From assembly GCA_021521415.1 (NCBI GenBank), contig JAIQDT010005768.1:62001-126000 (forward strand): a DNA stretch of 64,000 nt, given 5' to 3'. Every line of letters begins with the position of its first letter. Position 1 is the first letter of the stretch. Source of the DNA: Bidens hawaiensis (lineage: Eukaryota > Streptophyta > Magnoliopsida > Asterales > Asteraceae). The translations under genes were made by a program, and so were the position numbers. This document shows positions 1 to 9,675 of this stretch, piece by piece. The notes under the pieces are model-generated. The model worked only from the letters and a program-made list of their open reading frames with translations, was not told the origin of the DNA and ran no database searches.

Positions 1-2
1 AT

Positions 3-2205
3 GCCGCCAGTGATTCAGACGTCGAGAACTTACCTTATCAGAAAACCAGCGACGAATCTGACACTGAGGAGGAAGCGGTACCGGCAGACACCAGAACAGA
101 TGCCGAAAAAGAGGCTGATTCATTCTTTAACGTTGAGGTTCTGGATGCTGGTGATGAAGCAAGTGCATCGGATGTGCACTTTGCTGGTGAGGTTAGGGCC
201 GAGGATGTTGCGGGCGAAGAAAGGCCTGCGAAGAGACAAAAGAAGAAGGTTACAAGGAAGTATCGGAGTTTATTTTCTGATCTCCCACGTCCTCCAACGT
301 TACAATCAGTTGGGACTTCGTCTGCTGCTCCTCCCGCTCAACAAGCACCGCCACCAACACAGCAACCAGCAACACAATCAGCACCACAACCGACTACTCA
401 ACCTCAACCTGAAATGTCTATACCTCCTCAGGTTGCAACAGAACTGGCTGATCTTCACAAGGCTATGATGAAGATGTTCATGTTCAAGACTGAGCAAGAA
501 GAGCTGAACAGACGGCAATAAGAACAAAATCGACTGAAAGATGAGCAGATTGCCCAACTTCGAGCCGAAAACGACATGCTCAGAATTGAAAACAGTCAGC
601 TGAATGCGACTGTCGCTGATCAGGGCTCTTCTATCAAGGAACTAAGAGAGTCAAATCTAAGCCTTGAGGCGAAAGTAACCGAATTGAAAGGAGATGTTCT
701 ACGTTTGGAAGGTCCAACAAATGTTGATGTGGACACAGACGAACTTGACTCTTCAGATGATGGAGGTGAAGGTACTAAAGAGTGAATTGAGTGAATGTAG
801 TGAGGATTTAAATGTTAAATCTTGTTAAATGATGATTTTTGTATAGACTCAGTTTCATATGTAATGATATTGTATTTCATGTTTATGATATTACATATGT
901 TTACTTAAAATTGTTGTTAAATTGTGGTTGTCTAATCAAACAGGTAATGATGATCCGTTTAATGTCCAACCGCTGCAATCAAAAACTGCAGCAGAATTTT
1001 TCACATTTCTACTGGACAATCCAAATGAGCAGCGAAACTTCGCAAGTGGAGACTTGGAAGAAGGTGAAATTTCTCATAATTTCACAGAAGAAGAATTGGA
1101 ACAAATGTTTGAATTATCCAACGTAGAAACAGGCAAGTATCTGGCTTTGCCTCCAACAGAACAAACGTCTTCTTCTGCTGCTACACCTGATTCATCATCA
1201 TCTACGGCCACTGATCCCTCACACGTCGATCCCTCTCAATTTGATGACGTTGAAATGGAAGACTTGTCAAAGGAAGAGTATCCTGAATACTATACGTCTC
1301 AAAATGACGATCTTCCTAACTCTGCAAGTTTCTTCCAAAATGTAACAGAGGAGGAAATACAGAAGAAGGCTGAAGAAAGGTCAAACAATATGGAACAGCC
1401 TTCTGAAGCGGATCAAGCCGATTTTTTAGAGAAAACCGAGGAATGCAAGAAAGCATTCAATGCTATTCTTCAGAAGATAAGATCCAGACGACAAGCGAAG
1501 CCGACCATTCCTCATACAACGTCATATAAAATGAAGGGTCGCAGAACTTCAGGAGAAATTATCGCTTGGGCATGTCTGAAGGATCTTAACTGCGTAGCTG
1601 TCAAGAGAGAAAGGGGGGTTGAATACTTTCAACGTATTACTGATTTGAAGACCCTTCCTACTCATGATCTGAACCGTCTGAATTATCTTGATCTGCTATA
1701 CGCCAACTCATCTCCATTTGCCACGTATTATCAGAGTGTATTGCGAAAAGAGTACAACACAAAATGGAAGATGATCACACCACAAAGGCCGAAGAGATAT
1801 ATAAGCAAAAAGGAGATCGATCCGATCACCAACAGGCCGAAAGTTATTTTGAAGTACATGCCACCACTCACAATGAAGAAGATTCCTCTTAGAAAGATGA
1901 AGCTGGACTTCTACAAATCATTCAGGCATTGGTACTATGATGGAAGACTGCATGAGGCAGTTATTGTGCTCAATGACTATGGTAACTGGAGCACAATTCG
2001 TATTTTTGATCCAATGTGGCTCACAAATTTGTCAAGGGAGGATGTCTATACGTTGTACAAGACAGAGATTCTTTATGCTCCTGAAGACATAGAGCAAGCG
2101 TTAACGTACAGAAATGTCATTAGGATTTGCTTTGCCTATGACATACATGCAGGATCAAATTGGAAAGAACAACAGAAGAAGTATGCCCAAGAAACTAAAG
2201 ATTAA
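3..2205 (+). pseudogene. Spliced extra (env-position) ORF of the Copia element, one nonsense codon
   Basis: The frame is open from base 3, so the N-terminus lies outside. The first exon (3-771) encodes an acidic stretch, a basic patch (KRQKKK), a Pro/Gln-rich linker and a heptad-like coiled coil. One in-frame TAA at 519-521 breaks it where CAA (Gln) would fit. A GT-AG intron (772-943) leads in matching phase into exon 2 (944-2205). Exon 2 begins with an acidic Ser/Thr-rich region and ends with a conserved-looking basic C-terminal domain of about 230 residues (TIPHTTSYKMKGRR onward, with FRHWYYDGRLHEAV and IRIFDPMWL). I see no signal peptide or membrane helix, so an envelope role is not supported. 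Position between pol and the polypurine tracts identifies it as the extra ORF of this lineage. Its function is unknown. Confidence 0.6.
772..943 (+). other. Predicted 172-bp intron inside the Copia extra ORF
   Basis: Donor GAAG|GTACTAAAG and acceptor AAACAG|GTAATG flank an AT-rich, T-rich stretch with stops in all frames. Splicing joins the upstream frame ending DGGEG to the downstream frame starting NDDPFNVQP without a shift. The coding potential on both sides fits one protein. This is inference from sequence only; no transcript evidence is available. Confidence 0.55.
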
Positions 2206-2595
2206 TTGTCATGTCTTTCGTTTATCTTGTTTCTTGTTGTAATTCAAAGTTAAATCTTCTGATTGTAATTGTTTTGAATTGAATGAAATATGATTTGGAA
2301 TATTGTGATAGATTATGCTTTAATGTCAATTTTACAAATCTAATACAATTGTGCTTAAATGTTAATCCAAAATTCCAATTGACAGCGTCTCAGGATATGC
2401 GGAACCTATGGTAAGTCTGACTGACTGTACCATTTGATCAAGAGAGAACTCCATGAAGAAAGGAGTTTGTGGATGCAACGTATGCACCACTAGTTTTGAG
2501 AAAAGAGAGAGTGAGATAACTCCAAGGGGGAGTTACGATCGAGCAAGAGAACTCGATTGGTTACAGGCAAATAGAACTGGATCCAAGGGGGAGTT
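2206..2595 (+). promoter_or_regulatory. 3' untranslated region with repeated polypurine tracts
   Basis: The non-coding stretch between the extra ORF and the 3' LTR. It holds two near-identical purine tracts, CTCCAAGGGGGAGTT at about 2520-2534 and ATCCAAGGGGGAGTTT at about 2581-2596, plus a weaker purine block near 2440-2470 (AGAGAGAACTCC...GAAGAAAGGAGTT). The last tract abuts the LTR start TGTTAGG and should prime plus-strand synthesis. Multiple tracts are a described Sirevirus hallmark. Confidence 0.7.
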
Positions 2596-3062
2596 TGTTA
2601 GGACATGAAATGTCACATGTATGTCCCCAGTTCTATCAGGTTGGTTCAACATGAAACCAACGATCGTGAAACCAAGTTAACGTACTGAAAATGTCAAACG
2701 AAGCTGATTCGATCGAATCAGTGACTGATTCGATCGAACCAGATCTTATTCGATCGAACCAGATCTCATTCGATCGAATGAGTATCTCATTCGACCGAAT
2801 GAGTCTTCGGTATATAAACGTTACTTGGGAAATTTCACATGCAGAGAATAGAATACACACTCACGAACCAGCAGCCTACAGAAACACTCTCAATCGTTCT
2901 TCGTGTTCTTGGTCGTTTCCTCCAATCCTAGGCGTCAAACCCCTTTAGGAATCGTACCTACGTGCCCGTTGATCACCACCGAATCGCCGTGTTAGAGGAT
3001 TCCGCACTCTAACACGTTGCCCCGTGAATCGTTGGGAAACCGAGTCCCGAATCGGTCCTACA
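2596..3062 (+). repeat. Copia 3' LTR, 467 bp
   Basis: Starts TGTTAGGA and ends TCCTACA, an imperfect short inverted repeat, directly after a polypurine tract. A TATA box (GGTATATAAACG, about 2808-2819) marks the likely U3/R border. Upstream of it, in U3, five copies of ATTCGATCGA or a one-base variant lie at 2707, 2728, 2748, 2768 and 2790, about 21 bp apart. Bases after 3062 are satellite. Confidence 0.75.
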
Positions 3063-3928
3063 ATTATTAGGCTCCCGACCTTTATGTTTGGCGCGTGGCC
3101 ATGTGGGATATTATTAGGCTCCCGACCTTTATGTTTGGCGCGTGGCCTTATGGGTTTATGAGGATTCCCAACCTTTAAGTTTGGCGCGTGGCCCTATGGG
3201 TTTATGAGGATTCCCAACCTTTAAGTTTGGCGCGTGGCCCTATGGGTTTATGAGGATTCCCAACCTTTAAGTTTGGCGCGTGGCCTTATGGGTTTATGAG
3301 GATTCCCAACCTTTAAGTTTGGCGCGTAGCCGTATGGGTTTATAAGGATTCCCAACCTTTAAATATGGCGTGTAGCCGTATGGGTTTATGAGGATTCCCA
3401 ACCTTTAAGTTTGGCGCATGGCCGTATGGGTTTATGAGGATTCCCAACCTTTAAGTTTGGCGCGTGGCCTTATGGGTTTATAAGGATTCCCAACCTTTAA
3501 ATATGGCGCGTAGCCCTATGGGTTTATGAGGATTCCCAACCTTTAAGTTTGGCGCGTGGCCTTATGGGTTTATGAGGATTCCCAACCTTTAAGTTTGGCG
3601 CGTAGCCGTATGGGTTTATAAGGATTCCCAACCTTTAAATATAGCGTGTAGCCGTATGGGTTTATAAGGATTCCCAACCTTTAAGTTTGGCGCATGGCCG
3701 TATGGGTTTATGAGGATTCCCAACCTTTAAGTTTGGCGCGTGGCCTTATGGGTTTATGAGGATTCCCAACCTTTAAGTTTGGCGCGTAGCCGTATGGGTT
3801 TATAAGGATTCCCAACCTTTAAATATGGCGTGTAGCCGTATGGGTTTATGAGGATTCCCAACCTTTAAGTTTGGCGCATGGCCGTATGGGTTTATGAGGA
3901 TTCCAACCTTTAAGTTTGGCGCGTAGCC
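3063..3928 (-). repeat. 46-bp tandem repeat array (about 19 units) with a four-unit higher-order pattern
   Basis: Units begin TATGAGG or TATAAGG at 3157, 3203, 3249 and every 46 bp to 3893. Two diverged units precede them and a partial one ends the array. Unit variants (call them A, B, C, D by the GCGCGTGGCC, GCGCGTAGCCG, AAATATGGCGTG and GCGCATGGCCG differences) occur as ABCD blocks at 3249-3432, 3525-3708 and 3709-3892, with an A-C pair between. The reverse complement matches a two-to-three copy repeat at about 12225-12365, just before the 3' LTR of the related element at 9676-13066. The array therefore belongs to the 3' non-coding region of the minus-strand element described next. Confidence 0.85.
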
Positions 3929-4117
3929 ATATATTTTGCATTAATATAAGTACTTTTTGTGCCATTTCATGCAAATCCTATATACTCATACTTTTCGTTT
4001 TTTTTTGCTATGCAAACCAAAATCAATATAGGCGAAAAGTTTGAGGTTTTTTGTAAAAACTTGTGAAGTAATTTACTTATTTGATGAACTTGTAACCAAG
4101 CATGTGCTATTGTTAGC

Positions 4118-4257
4118 GTTCCGGGATTTGGCCGTGAGTATTCCACGCCTCCGACACGAGTGTTCCGTGCCTCTGACGCGAGAATTCTTTTCGCTTTGCC
4201 ATGAGAATTCCACGCCTCTGACGCGAGTGTTCCGCGCCTCTGACACGAGACTTCTTT
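4118..4257. repeat. Short degenerate tandem repeats (about 22 bp)
   Basis: Units of the form ATTCCACGCCTCCGACACG and GTTCCGTGCCTCTGACGCG recur about five times, separated by a short AATTCTTTTCGC spacer. They form part of the minus-strand element. Related CCGCGTTGGACATGCTCCGG units occur in the relative at about 12115-12220. Confidence 0.6.
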
Positions 4258-5536
4258 CAGATCGAGGAAGGTTTCCTTGTTATACTTGTATTAATCCGAG
4301 AGGGGTAAATGTAAATAGCTTAAATCCTTATTTTGTTATCATAATAAATATGGCTCAAGAGTTGAGGGGGTTGTTTTGAAAATTTGGATATTAATTCCAT
4401 CTCCTTCAAAAAGTGTACCATCATTGCACACGACATGTGCTTTGCTTACACATCTGCATATGTGTATGTATATATATATCGAGAGATATAAAGAGTTAAC
4501 TCATACATCAAGAAAACACCTTCATTCATCATACGAAAGACATCCAGATCGCTTATTCAGTCCCCGATGATGGTGGTAGAGTAAATTTCATCCATGCGGA
4601 AGCGTGATGAGCCCCGGTAGTAACCCGCAAAAGTTGTTTACGGACGCGGAATGGCGCGAATCAACCCGCTATGGAACTCTCTCGTGATCTGCGGGAGCCA
4701 GAAATGACCCGCGATACATCCATGATGGCTGAAGTTAACTTGTGGAAGTGCGCATGCGGCTCTTTATGGTTGCTAGTTGATCCTCGTGAGTGCCCAGATG
4801 ACACGCCGTTAGTGTTTCATGGTGGCACTGTGTCGGGGCTGGAATATCTGAGCGCTTATGTCACCCGCGGGAGCGGCTGTCACGTCTTGCAGTCCGCGTA
4901 TATGACCTGCCACGGACGGCTTTTAGCACGTCTACTCACATGTGACTGGTGGTGGAGTTGGTCTACTAGAGGGAGTATGGAGCACGCATAATGCCTGCGG
5001 GATGCGGAATCGACCCGCCCTAGTTTTACTCGGAGCTTTCATGTGGTCTGCGGAAGCCATAGTGGTGGAATTCATTCGCCGGAAGTTTTGCACGTAGCTC
5101 GCGGGAGCCCGAGGCGGTCCACCAGATGCTTTGGATTACCGTGATTGTTGGTGAATATTGTGTTGATCTATCAGAGCTTGCATGCGAAACGAGAGGGTCC
5201 CGCCATGAGTGATTAACACGCCATCAATAACTTAACCTGCCGGAGTCCGAGGTTAACTTCTCTTCCCGCAGGTGTTGATGGCATTGCCAACCCGCAGGTG
5301 TTGATATGCGGATCACGGCTATGATCCGTGGGTGGCGTTGCCAACCCGCAAGTGTTGATACCCGGATTGCGGTTATAAACGGGTTTTTCCTTCGCACGTG
5401 TATAAACTTTCTTGGACATTTTATACTTTGTAAAATTTGCTTTTTATCAAGCGCGGTGCAGACAAGCGGACTCCGTGAATCTAACAAGTTAGAGGCGCGG
5501 CTCCTCGGCGGAGGTGGTGGGTGATCCTTAACGGTG
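4258..5536 (-). other. Internal GC-rich non-coding part of the minus-strand element
   Basis: No protein domain recognised in either direction. The stretch is GC-rich, with scattered CGCGGGAG and AACCCGC motifs. A partial duplication near 5230-5370 repeats CAACCCGCAGGTGTTGATA followed by GCGGATCACGG or CGGATTGCGG. Open frames here (for example 5224-5862 minus) follow from GC content and repetition. Confidence 0.5.
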
Positions 5537-5826
5537 TGCATGCATGGAAGCGGAGACTTGATCTCCGATGGCGCGTATGCATGGCAGCGGAATCTTGATC
5601 CTTGGTAGTGCGCATGCATGGCGGCGGAGTGGTGACTCGTGGGCGCACATGCATGGTGGCGAAGTCTTGATCTTCGGCACTGCGCATGCATGGAAGCGGA
5701 GACTTGATCTCCGGTGGCGCGCATGCATGGTAGCAGAATCTTGATCCTCCCCAGTGCCCTTGCATGGCGGCGGAGTGGTGACTCGTGGGCGCGCATGCAT
5801 GGCGGCGAAGTCTTCTGCGCAAAACC
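5537..5826 (-). repeat. 36-bp CATGCATG hairpin repeats, two blocks of four units
   Basis: CATGCATGG (or TGCATGG) recurs at about 5540, 5577, 5613, 5648, 5684, 5721, 5759 and 5793. Units 1-4 and 5-8 correspond one to one (AAGCGGAGACTTGATCTCCG, then CAGCGGAATC, then CGGCGGAGTGGTGACTC, then GGCGAAGTCTT), giving a duplicated block of about 145 bp. Several units contain their own stem-loop, such as CGGAGA...TCTCCG around TTGA. Related CATGCATG/CGCC units on the opposite strand fill 10640-11350. Confidence 0.75.
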
Positions 5827-6044
5827 AAAGGCACGACCCACATGGTGGTTTCCGCCATGCATGCGCGCTCAACTCCCGCCATTGCGTATGAACGCAGATC
5901 TAGAGAGACAAACAAGAATATCGAACGTAACTGTTGCTCAAACGGAATCAGATCTGAAGGAATTAGACCCAGATCTAACCTCCGTCACTCTAGAAACACA
6001 GATCTGGACATGAAACGGGGAAGATTGAGGTGTGGTTCGTTACC

Positions 6045-6062
6045 GTCCCACGGATGGCGCCA
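6045..6062 (-). promoter_or_regulatory. Primer-binding site
   Basis: Minus-strand TGGCGCCATCCGTGGGAC, one base inside the LTR end, the same layout as at 10171-10188. The TGGCGCC start fits a tRNA 3' end with CCA. Which tRNA it matches needs a search. Confidence 0.75.
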
Positions 6063-6063
6063 A

Positions 6064-6453
6064 TGAAGAAACACGAAACGTACCAGGCATAGTTCGGATC
6101 GTCTTCTACGGGATGATGTAACCAAATCTCGCTCTCCTCCGTTCAGATCTGCAATGGTTTTTGGGGGTGTGGAGGTGACTGCTAAGAAATCTCGAGGATC
6201 TCTTGTTTACAGACACAAAAATGGTTATGGTGGTGGCTCTTATTGAGAACAACAACCCTTAATAAGGAGGTGGAGACCTCCTTATATAGGGAGCCTCATG
6301 GCCACCATCATGGTACCCTAATGGGCCTAGCCCAGTTAGGGTTACCTCCACAAAACCCCCTCAGCCCAATAATATTGTATTAGTCCATATAATAAAATAA
6401 GCCAAACATAATAAATTAAAGTCGTAAGCCGGGTTTAGTACCATACCCCTACA
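6064..6453 (-). repeat. 5' LTR of the minus-strand Tat-like element, 390 bp
   Basis: On the minus strand it starts TGTAGGGGTATGG and ends TGTTTCTTCA. Both ends match the 494/501-bp LTRs of the 9676-13066 element (TGTAGGGGTAGGG ... TGTTTCTTCA). It carries a CTATATAAGG TATA box (about 6280-6290) and the phrase AACCCTAACTGGGC near 6330, also related to the other LTRs. Confidence 0.75.
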
Positions 6454-6746
6454 TAATATATGATCTTAATGACTTGATCCACATCATCATCGTCACCAAT
6501 CCGACAATCCTACAACAATCATATTCAGTATTAATGCATAAAAATACCATTGTCTAAGTACCACCACAAAACATTCATATCATGTTCAAACACCATTAGA
6601 GACCCTAAAATCAACGTATAAACAAGTACATACAAAAAAAAACCCAAAACCGTAGATCTACAACCAAAATCATGTGAAAGAAGAGGGAATGATAATAGGT
6701 TTTAAAATATATATATATTATAGATAGGTTTCGGTGTGAAATTTAG
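6454..6746. other. AT-rich flank, nothing recognised
   Basis: Non-coding sequence between the minus-strand LTR and the low-complexity element. No ORF, repeat or motif that I can name. Confidence 0.5.
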
Positions 6747-6903
6747 TGTATGCTTGGTTGAAGGTAATGGAATGAAGGAGGAAAGAAATGAGAGAAGAAA
6801 TGGAATGAAATAGACAAAGGAATGAAATGGAATGCGAGAGGGAATGAAATAAAATATATAATAAAAACATTTCCATCTCAAAATATTATTTAAAAAAACT
6901 GCA

Positions 6904-7215
6904 ATGAAAACAGTAATGGCGGTGGCGACGGTGGTGGTGGTGGTGGTTGCAGTTAGGCGGCAGGGGCAGTGGTTATGGTGGTGGTGGTGGCGGCCGGGCG
7001 GCAAGGGCAACGGTGGGGGTGGGGGTTGCGGTGGTAGCATATGTAGTGATGGATATGGTAGGGTAGCAACGACGGTGGTGGTGGTTAGGGAGTGACAATG
7101 GTGGTGGCAGTGATGGTCAGATGACGGTGGTAGCGCTGGTGATAAGGTGGTGGTGGCGGCAATGACGGTGCTGGTGACGGTGGTGGTTAGCTGGTGGTGG
7201 TTGTTGTTAAATGGT
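6904..7215. repeat. GGT/GGC-rich low-complexity tract
   Basis: Imperfect GTGGTG and GGCGGC runs. The 212-residue His/Thr/Pro-rich frame on the minus strand (6702-7340) is a by-product of this composition, not a gene. Confidence 0.8.
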
Positions 7216-7484
7216 GGTGCTGTTGAGAAAGTAGGGTAGTGGATGAATGAAATGAAAAAAAAAGAAAGAGGGTGAGAATGAATGATTTTGATGGAATGAG
7301 ATTCCATATGTAATGGATGATACCTGTGACATCTGCCCAAATCCGACCCGACCCAGGTACCCGTTTTCGAATCCGATTCTTTTTATGATTTAAAATTTGA
7401 TTATTAATCTTTGTAAATTTAACATTAAATAAATTATCTATATATATATTTTTTTTATATATTACTTACTAATAATAATAATTC

Positions 7485-7560
7485 CTTTCCGCCGTCCCGC
7501 CTCTTTCTCTTTCTTGTCGCCGTCCCGCCTTTTTTTTCTCCCTTGTCGCCGTCCCGCCCC
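7485..7560 (+). repeat. GCCGTCCCGCC repeats inside the solo LTR
   Basis: Three copies of CGCCGTCCCGCC followed by a T/C-rich spacer and CTTGT, period about 28-30 bp. Confidence 0.65.
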
Positions 7561-7720
7561 TCTGCTTAACCCTTGCGCCTTGACCCCCTTTTCCTCTTAA
7601 CTCTTTGCTTGTCCTTTGGTTCTTCCCGCCTAAGGATGTCTGCGCAGCTCCACGCGCCAGACTCCTTACAAGGAAGCCTGCGTGAAGACCAGCTGTTCCT
7701 GCGATACGCGAGGCGAACTG

Positions 7721-7838
7721 TTCCCGCGGCGCGCTAAGAATTGTAGTTCTTCCCGCGACGCGCTAAGGATTGTAGTTCTTCCCCTCGGCGCGCTAAGGAT
7801 TGTAGTTCTTCCCGCGGCGCGTTAAGGATTGTTCTCTG
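7721..7838 (+). repeat. 29-30 bp tandem repeat, four copies, inside the solo LTR
   Basis: TTCCCGCGGCGCGCTAAG followed by ATTGTAGTTC recurs at 7721, 7750, 7779 and 7809. GCGCGC-rich cores alternate with ATTGTAG. Confidence 0.75.
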
Positions 7839-9349
7839 TCTGCCTTCGCCCTCGCGCGCGCTCGAGTCTTCTCGCGCTAGACCTTAAGTCTTTTCTTCAG
7901 TTTAGGTCAGCCTGTTTGCTTTTGAAATATCTTATCTTTTGTATGAGCACTGTAGGTCAGTTCCGACATCTGTCCGAAAAGCCACTTTCGGCGCAGCATG
8001 CGCACCAATCCTATTGGTTGACAGAAAAAGTGACTGACATAATCTTTTGAAATCTTCTTTTGCATGTCTTGAACAGTGTTTTATCTGACACCTACCATGC
8101 TTTGATCTGTAACCTGTCAGCTTTTCCCCATCCCCTGCAGCTGCCGGCATATCTTTTGATATCTTTTGCTTTTGGATTCTTGTGCTTTTTAATATCTTTT
8201 GCTTGATTTGATAAGATCTTTTCCCCTTTCAAGGGATTGTGTTCCCTTGGGTTTTCCTATAAATTAAGCTAAATTCTTGTTTAATAACACTACACACACT
8301 ACACTTAAACACTCCCCAAATCTCTCTCCCTTTTGCTCTCTGCCGTAGTTCCTCAGCAACGCCACTCCTCCCTTTGCCTCCGTCTTCTCTTCTGTTCTGC
8401 CCAGAATCTCGGTAAATATAAATATATATATTTTGTTTTAATTTGTTTAACTAACAAAAATCGATACTTACTGCATATATTCAAGACATAAAAACCAATC
8501 GTTAAACCAATAACCTCTTATTTATAGGTTAACTTGTGCTTGTTTAAAAGTTGGGTCTTGCATTATCTTTCAACGCACCGTTTACAAGTGAGTAATCTCG
8601 TACTTAATCCCCTTTTATTTTTAACGTTTTGGGATGTTCATGTGTTCGTACAACTTGAGTCTTAAACTTGTTTATGAAATTTATGTGCGCAAAACCCCAT
8701 GTGTTATGGACGTTTACTTGGCTGTTTATTTGTATGTGTGAATCATTAACCGCTTTGTTCGGCCTATTCCGAAGTTTTCATGGATCCATTAGATGAACAC
8801 GGGAGACCTATCGTTTACGGTTTTCTTGTTTTGTTTACACATGCACGTATGATTATTCGTTTTTGTGCTCGATTGGGAGCACGGATTGAACTATGAGCTA
8901 TGATCTATTTAGGCTTGATCACAATCTGATTACACCCTATGTTAAACCCCAGTTAAGCACATGTTGCGCGCAGTGTTTGTTATTATCTATTTATATCTAT
9001 TAAACTTGATTTCTCACCGACACGCAAGTGTTGACGTTTTATTTTAACACATGTTCAGGTTTGCTGTAGCTGCTTTTGGGAATCTCAAGGACACGTATGA
9101 TGTTTTCTTTTTCTTTGGACCTAGATTAAAATGTAACAAGACAAATTATGTTATTTGAATATTTTGAGTTATGATATGATTTATGTTACTTTACGTATTG
9201 TGTTCTGCGCATGCGCAATGAAAATGTATTTATTAAATATTGACACCCAAATAGTGTCACGAGTAATGAAACAATAGGTGGCGCCCCGATGTATAATCCG
9301 CCATCGGTCGGGGTGTTACAATACCATTACATTGAACAACCAAACATCA

Positions 9350-9675
9350 TAATTTTTTATCATCACACAATAAATCATTACATTCCTTCTGTCATTCTCG
9401 AATACTAACACTCTTAGAGTTTATTTATATATACGATCATTATTGTGTGATTGAATTTTACATGAAAACTAGGGTAAAAAGTAGCATGATTAACCTTTTT
9501 TTCTTTTTTATAATAATTATTTATATACATTTCATAAGAAGATGTGATTAATATGAGTATTTCTTATGTGATTAATATGAGTAGCATCTTAATATTTCAA
9601 TACAATTATATAAAATAGTTACTAAATATATCATAAGATCGCGCATATAAAATGACCAAAGTTAAGGTACCATAG
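9350..9675. other. AT-rich flank, nothing recognised
   Basis: Non-coding AT-rich sequence up to the target site of the next element. The repeated phrase TGATTAATATGAGTA near 9546-9581 is the only local structure seen. Confidence 0.5.

Larger units (their letters stand above)
1..3062 (+). mobile_element. Sirevirus-like Ty1/copia retrotransposon, 3' part
   Basis: The 3' portion of a Copia element that enters from outside the window. In order: an extra ORF downstream of pol (pol itself lies outside), two AAGGGGGAG polypurine tracts, and a 3' LTR that starts TGTTAGGA and ends TCCTACA. A long extra ORF after pol plus repeated polypurine tracts before the 3' LTR is characteristic of Sireviruses (SIRE/Maximus lineage); that is family knowledge, while the motifs are seen. 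The element is inserted in a 46-bp satellite that resumes immediately after base 3062, so its left half and left LTR should lie within more of that satellite. The expected 5-bp target duplication on the right is ATTAT (3063-3067); its partner is not in the window. Confidence 0.75.
3063..6453 (-). mobile_element. Non-autonomous Tat-like LTR element (minus), 3' end lost to the Copia insertion
   Basis: Read on the minus strand: 5' LTR (6453-6064), one spacer base, a PBS (6062-6045), a leader, a GC-rich region of CATGCATG hairpin repeats (about 5860-5530), GC-rich unique sequence (5530-4260), short CCACGCCTC-type repeats (about 4257-4118) and the 46-bp array (3928-3063). The order matches the complete relative at 9676-13066. 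No gag or pol domain is recognisable; the ORFs here are repeat-driven. The 3' LTR is not in the window because the Copia element interrupts the array at 3062. Assignment to the Tat lineage rests on the PBS type and on the satellite in the 3' region, and is an inference. Confidence 0.65.
7325..9320 (+). mobile_element. Solo LTR, 1996 bp, TSD ATACC
   Basis: Starts TGTGACATCTGCCC and ends CGGGGTGTTACA. It is flanked by a perfect 5-bp duplication, ATACC, at 7320-7324 and 9321-9325. No PBS, internal domain or second LTR is attached. A TATA-like CCTATAAATTAA lies near 8257-8268, followed by a CT-rich stretch with the ACACTACACACACTAC run near 8290, suggesting plus orientation. Internal tandem repeats are listed separately. 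The long LTR points to Ty3/gypsy; the exact lineage is not determined. Confidence 0.85.
6747..9349. mobile_element. Probable hAT-like TIR element with GGT-rich core, split by a solo LTR
   Basis: Left end TGTATGCTTGGTTGAAGG...TAATGGAAT (6747 onward) is mirrored at the right by the reverse complement of 9322-9349 (TGATGTTTGGTTG...TAATGGTAT). The interior has GGAATGAAAT-rich flanks and a GGT/GGC trinucleotide core at 6904-7215. The solo LTR 7325-9320 sits close to the right end. Borders are approximate and I could not confirm the target duplication. The class (hAT-like) is a guess from the TIR style. Confidence 0.4.

Noticed and set aside
922..2205. Host gene with its own start at 922
   Set aside because: The sequence before 944 looks intronic, and the ORF is bounded by Copia polypurine tracts and LTR, so it is an element ORF.
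3..2205. Envelope protein of a retrovirus-like element
   Set aside because: Position fits, but I see no signal peptide, membrane helix or fusion-like feature, so the name would be unsupported.
3063..3928. CRISPR-like regular array
   Set aside because: Units are contiguous without unique spacers, and the DNA is a plant retroelement satellite.
5224..5915. Long overlapping frames on the minus strand with repeated HACAP-like units
   Set aside because: They arise from the 36-bp CATGCATG array, which lacks stops in several frames at once.
6702..7340. 212-residue His/Thr/Pro-rich frame on the minus strand
   Set aside because: Product of the GGT/GGC low-complexity tract; no domain and interrupted in context by a TIR element.
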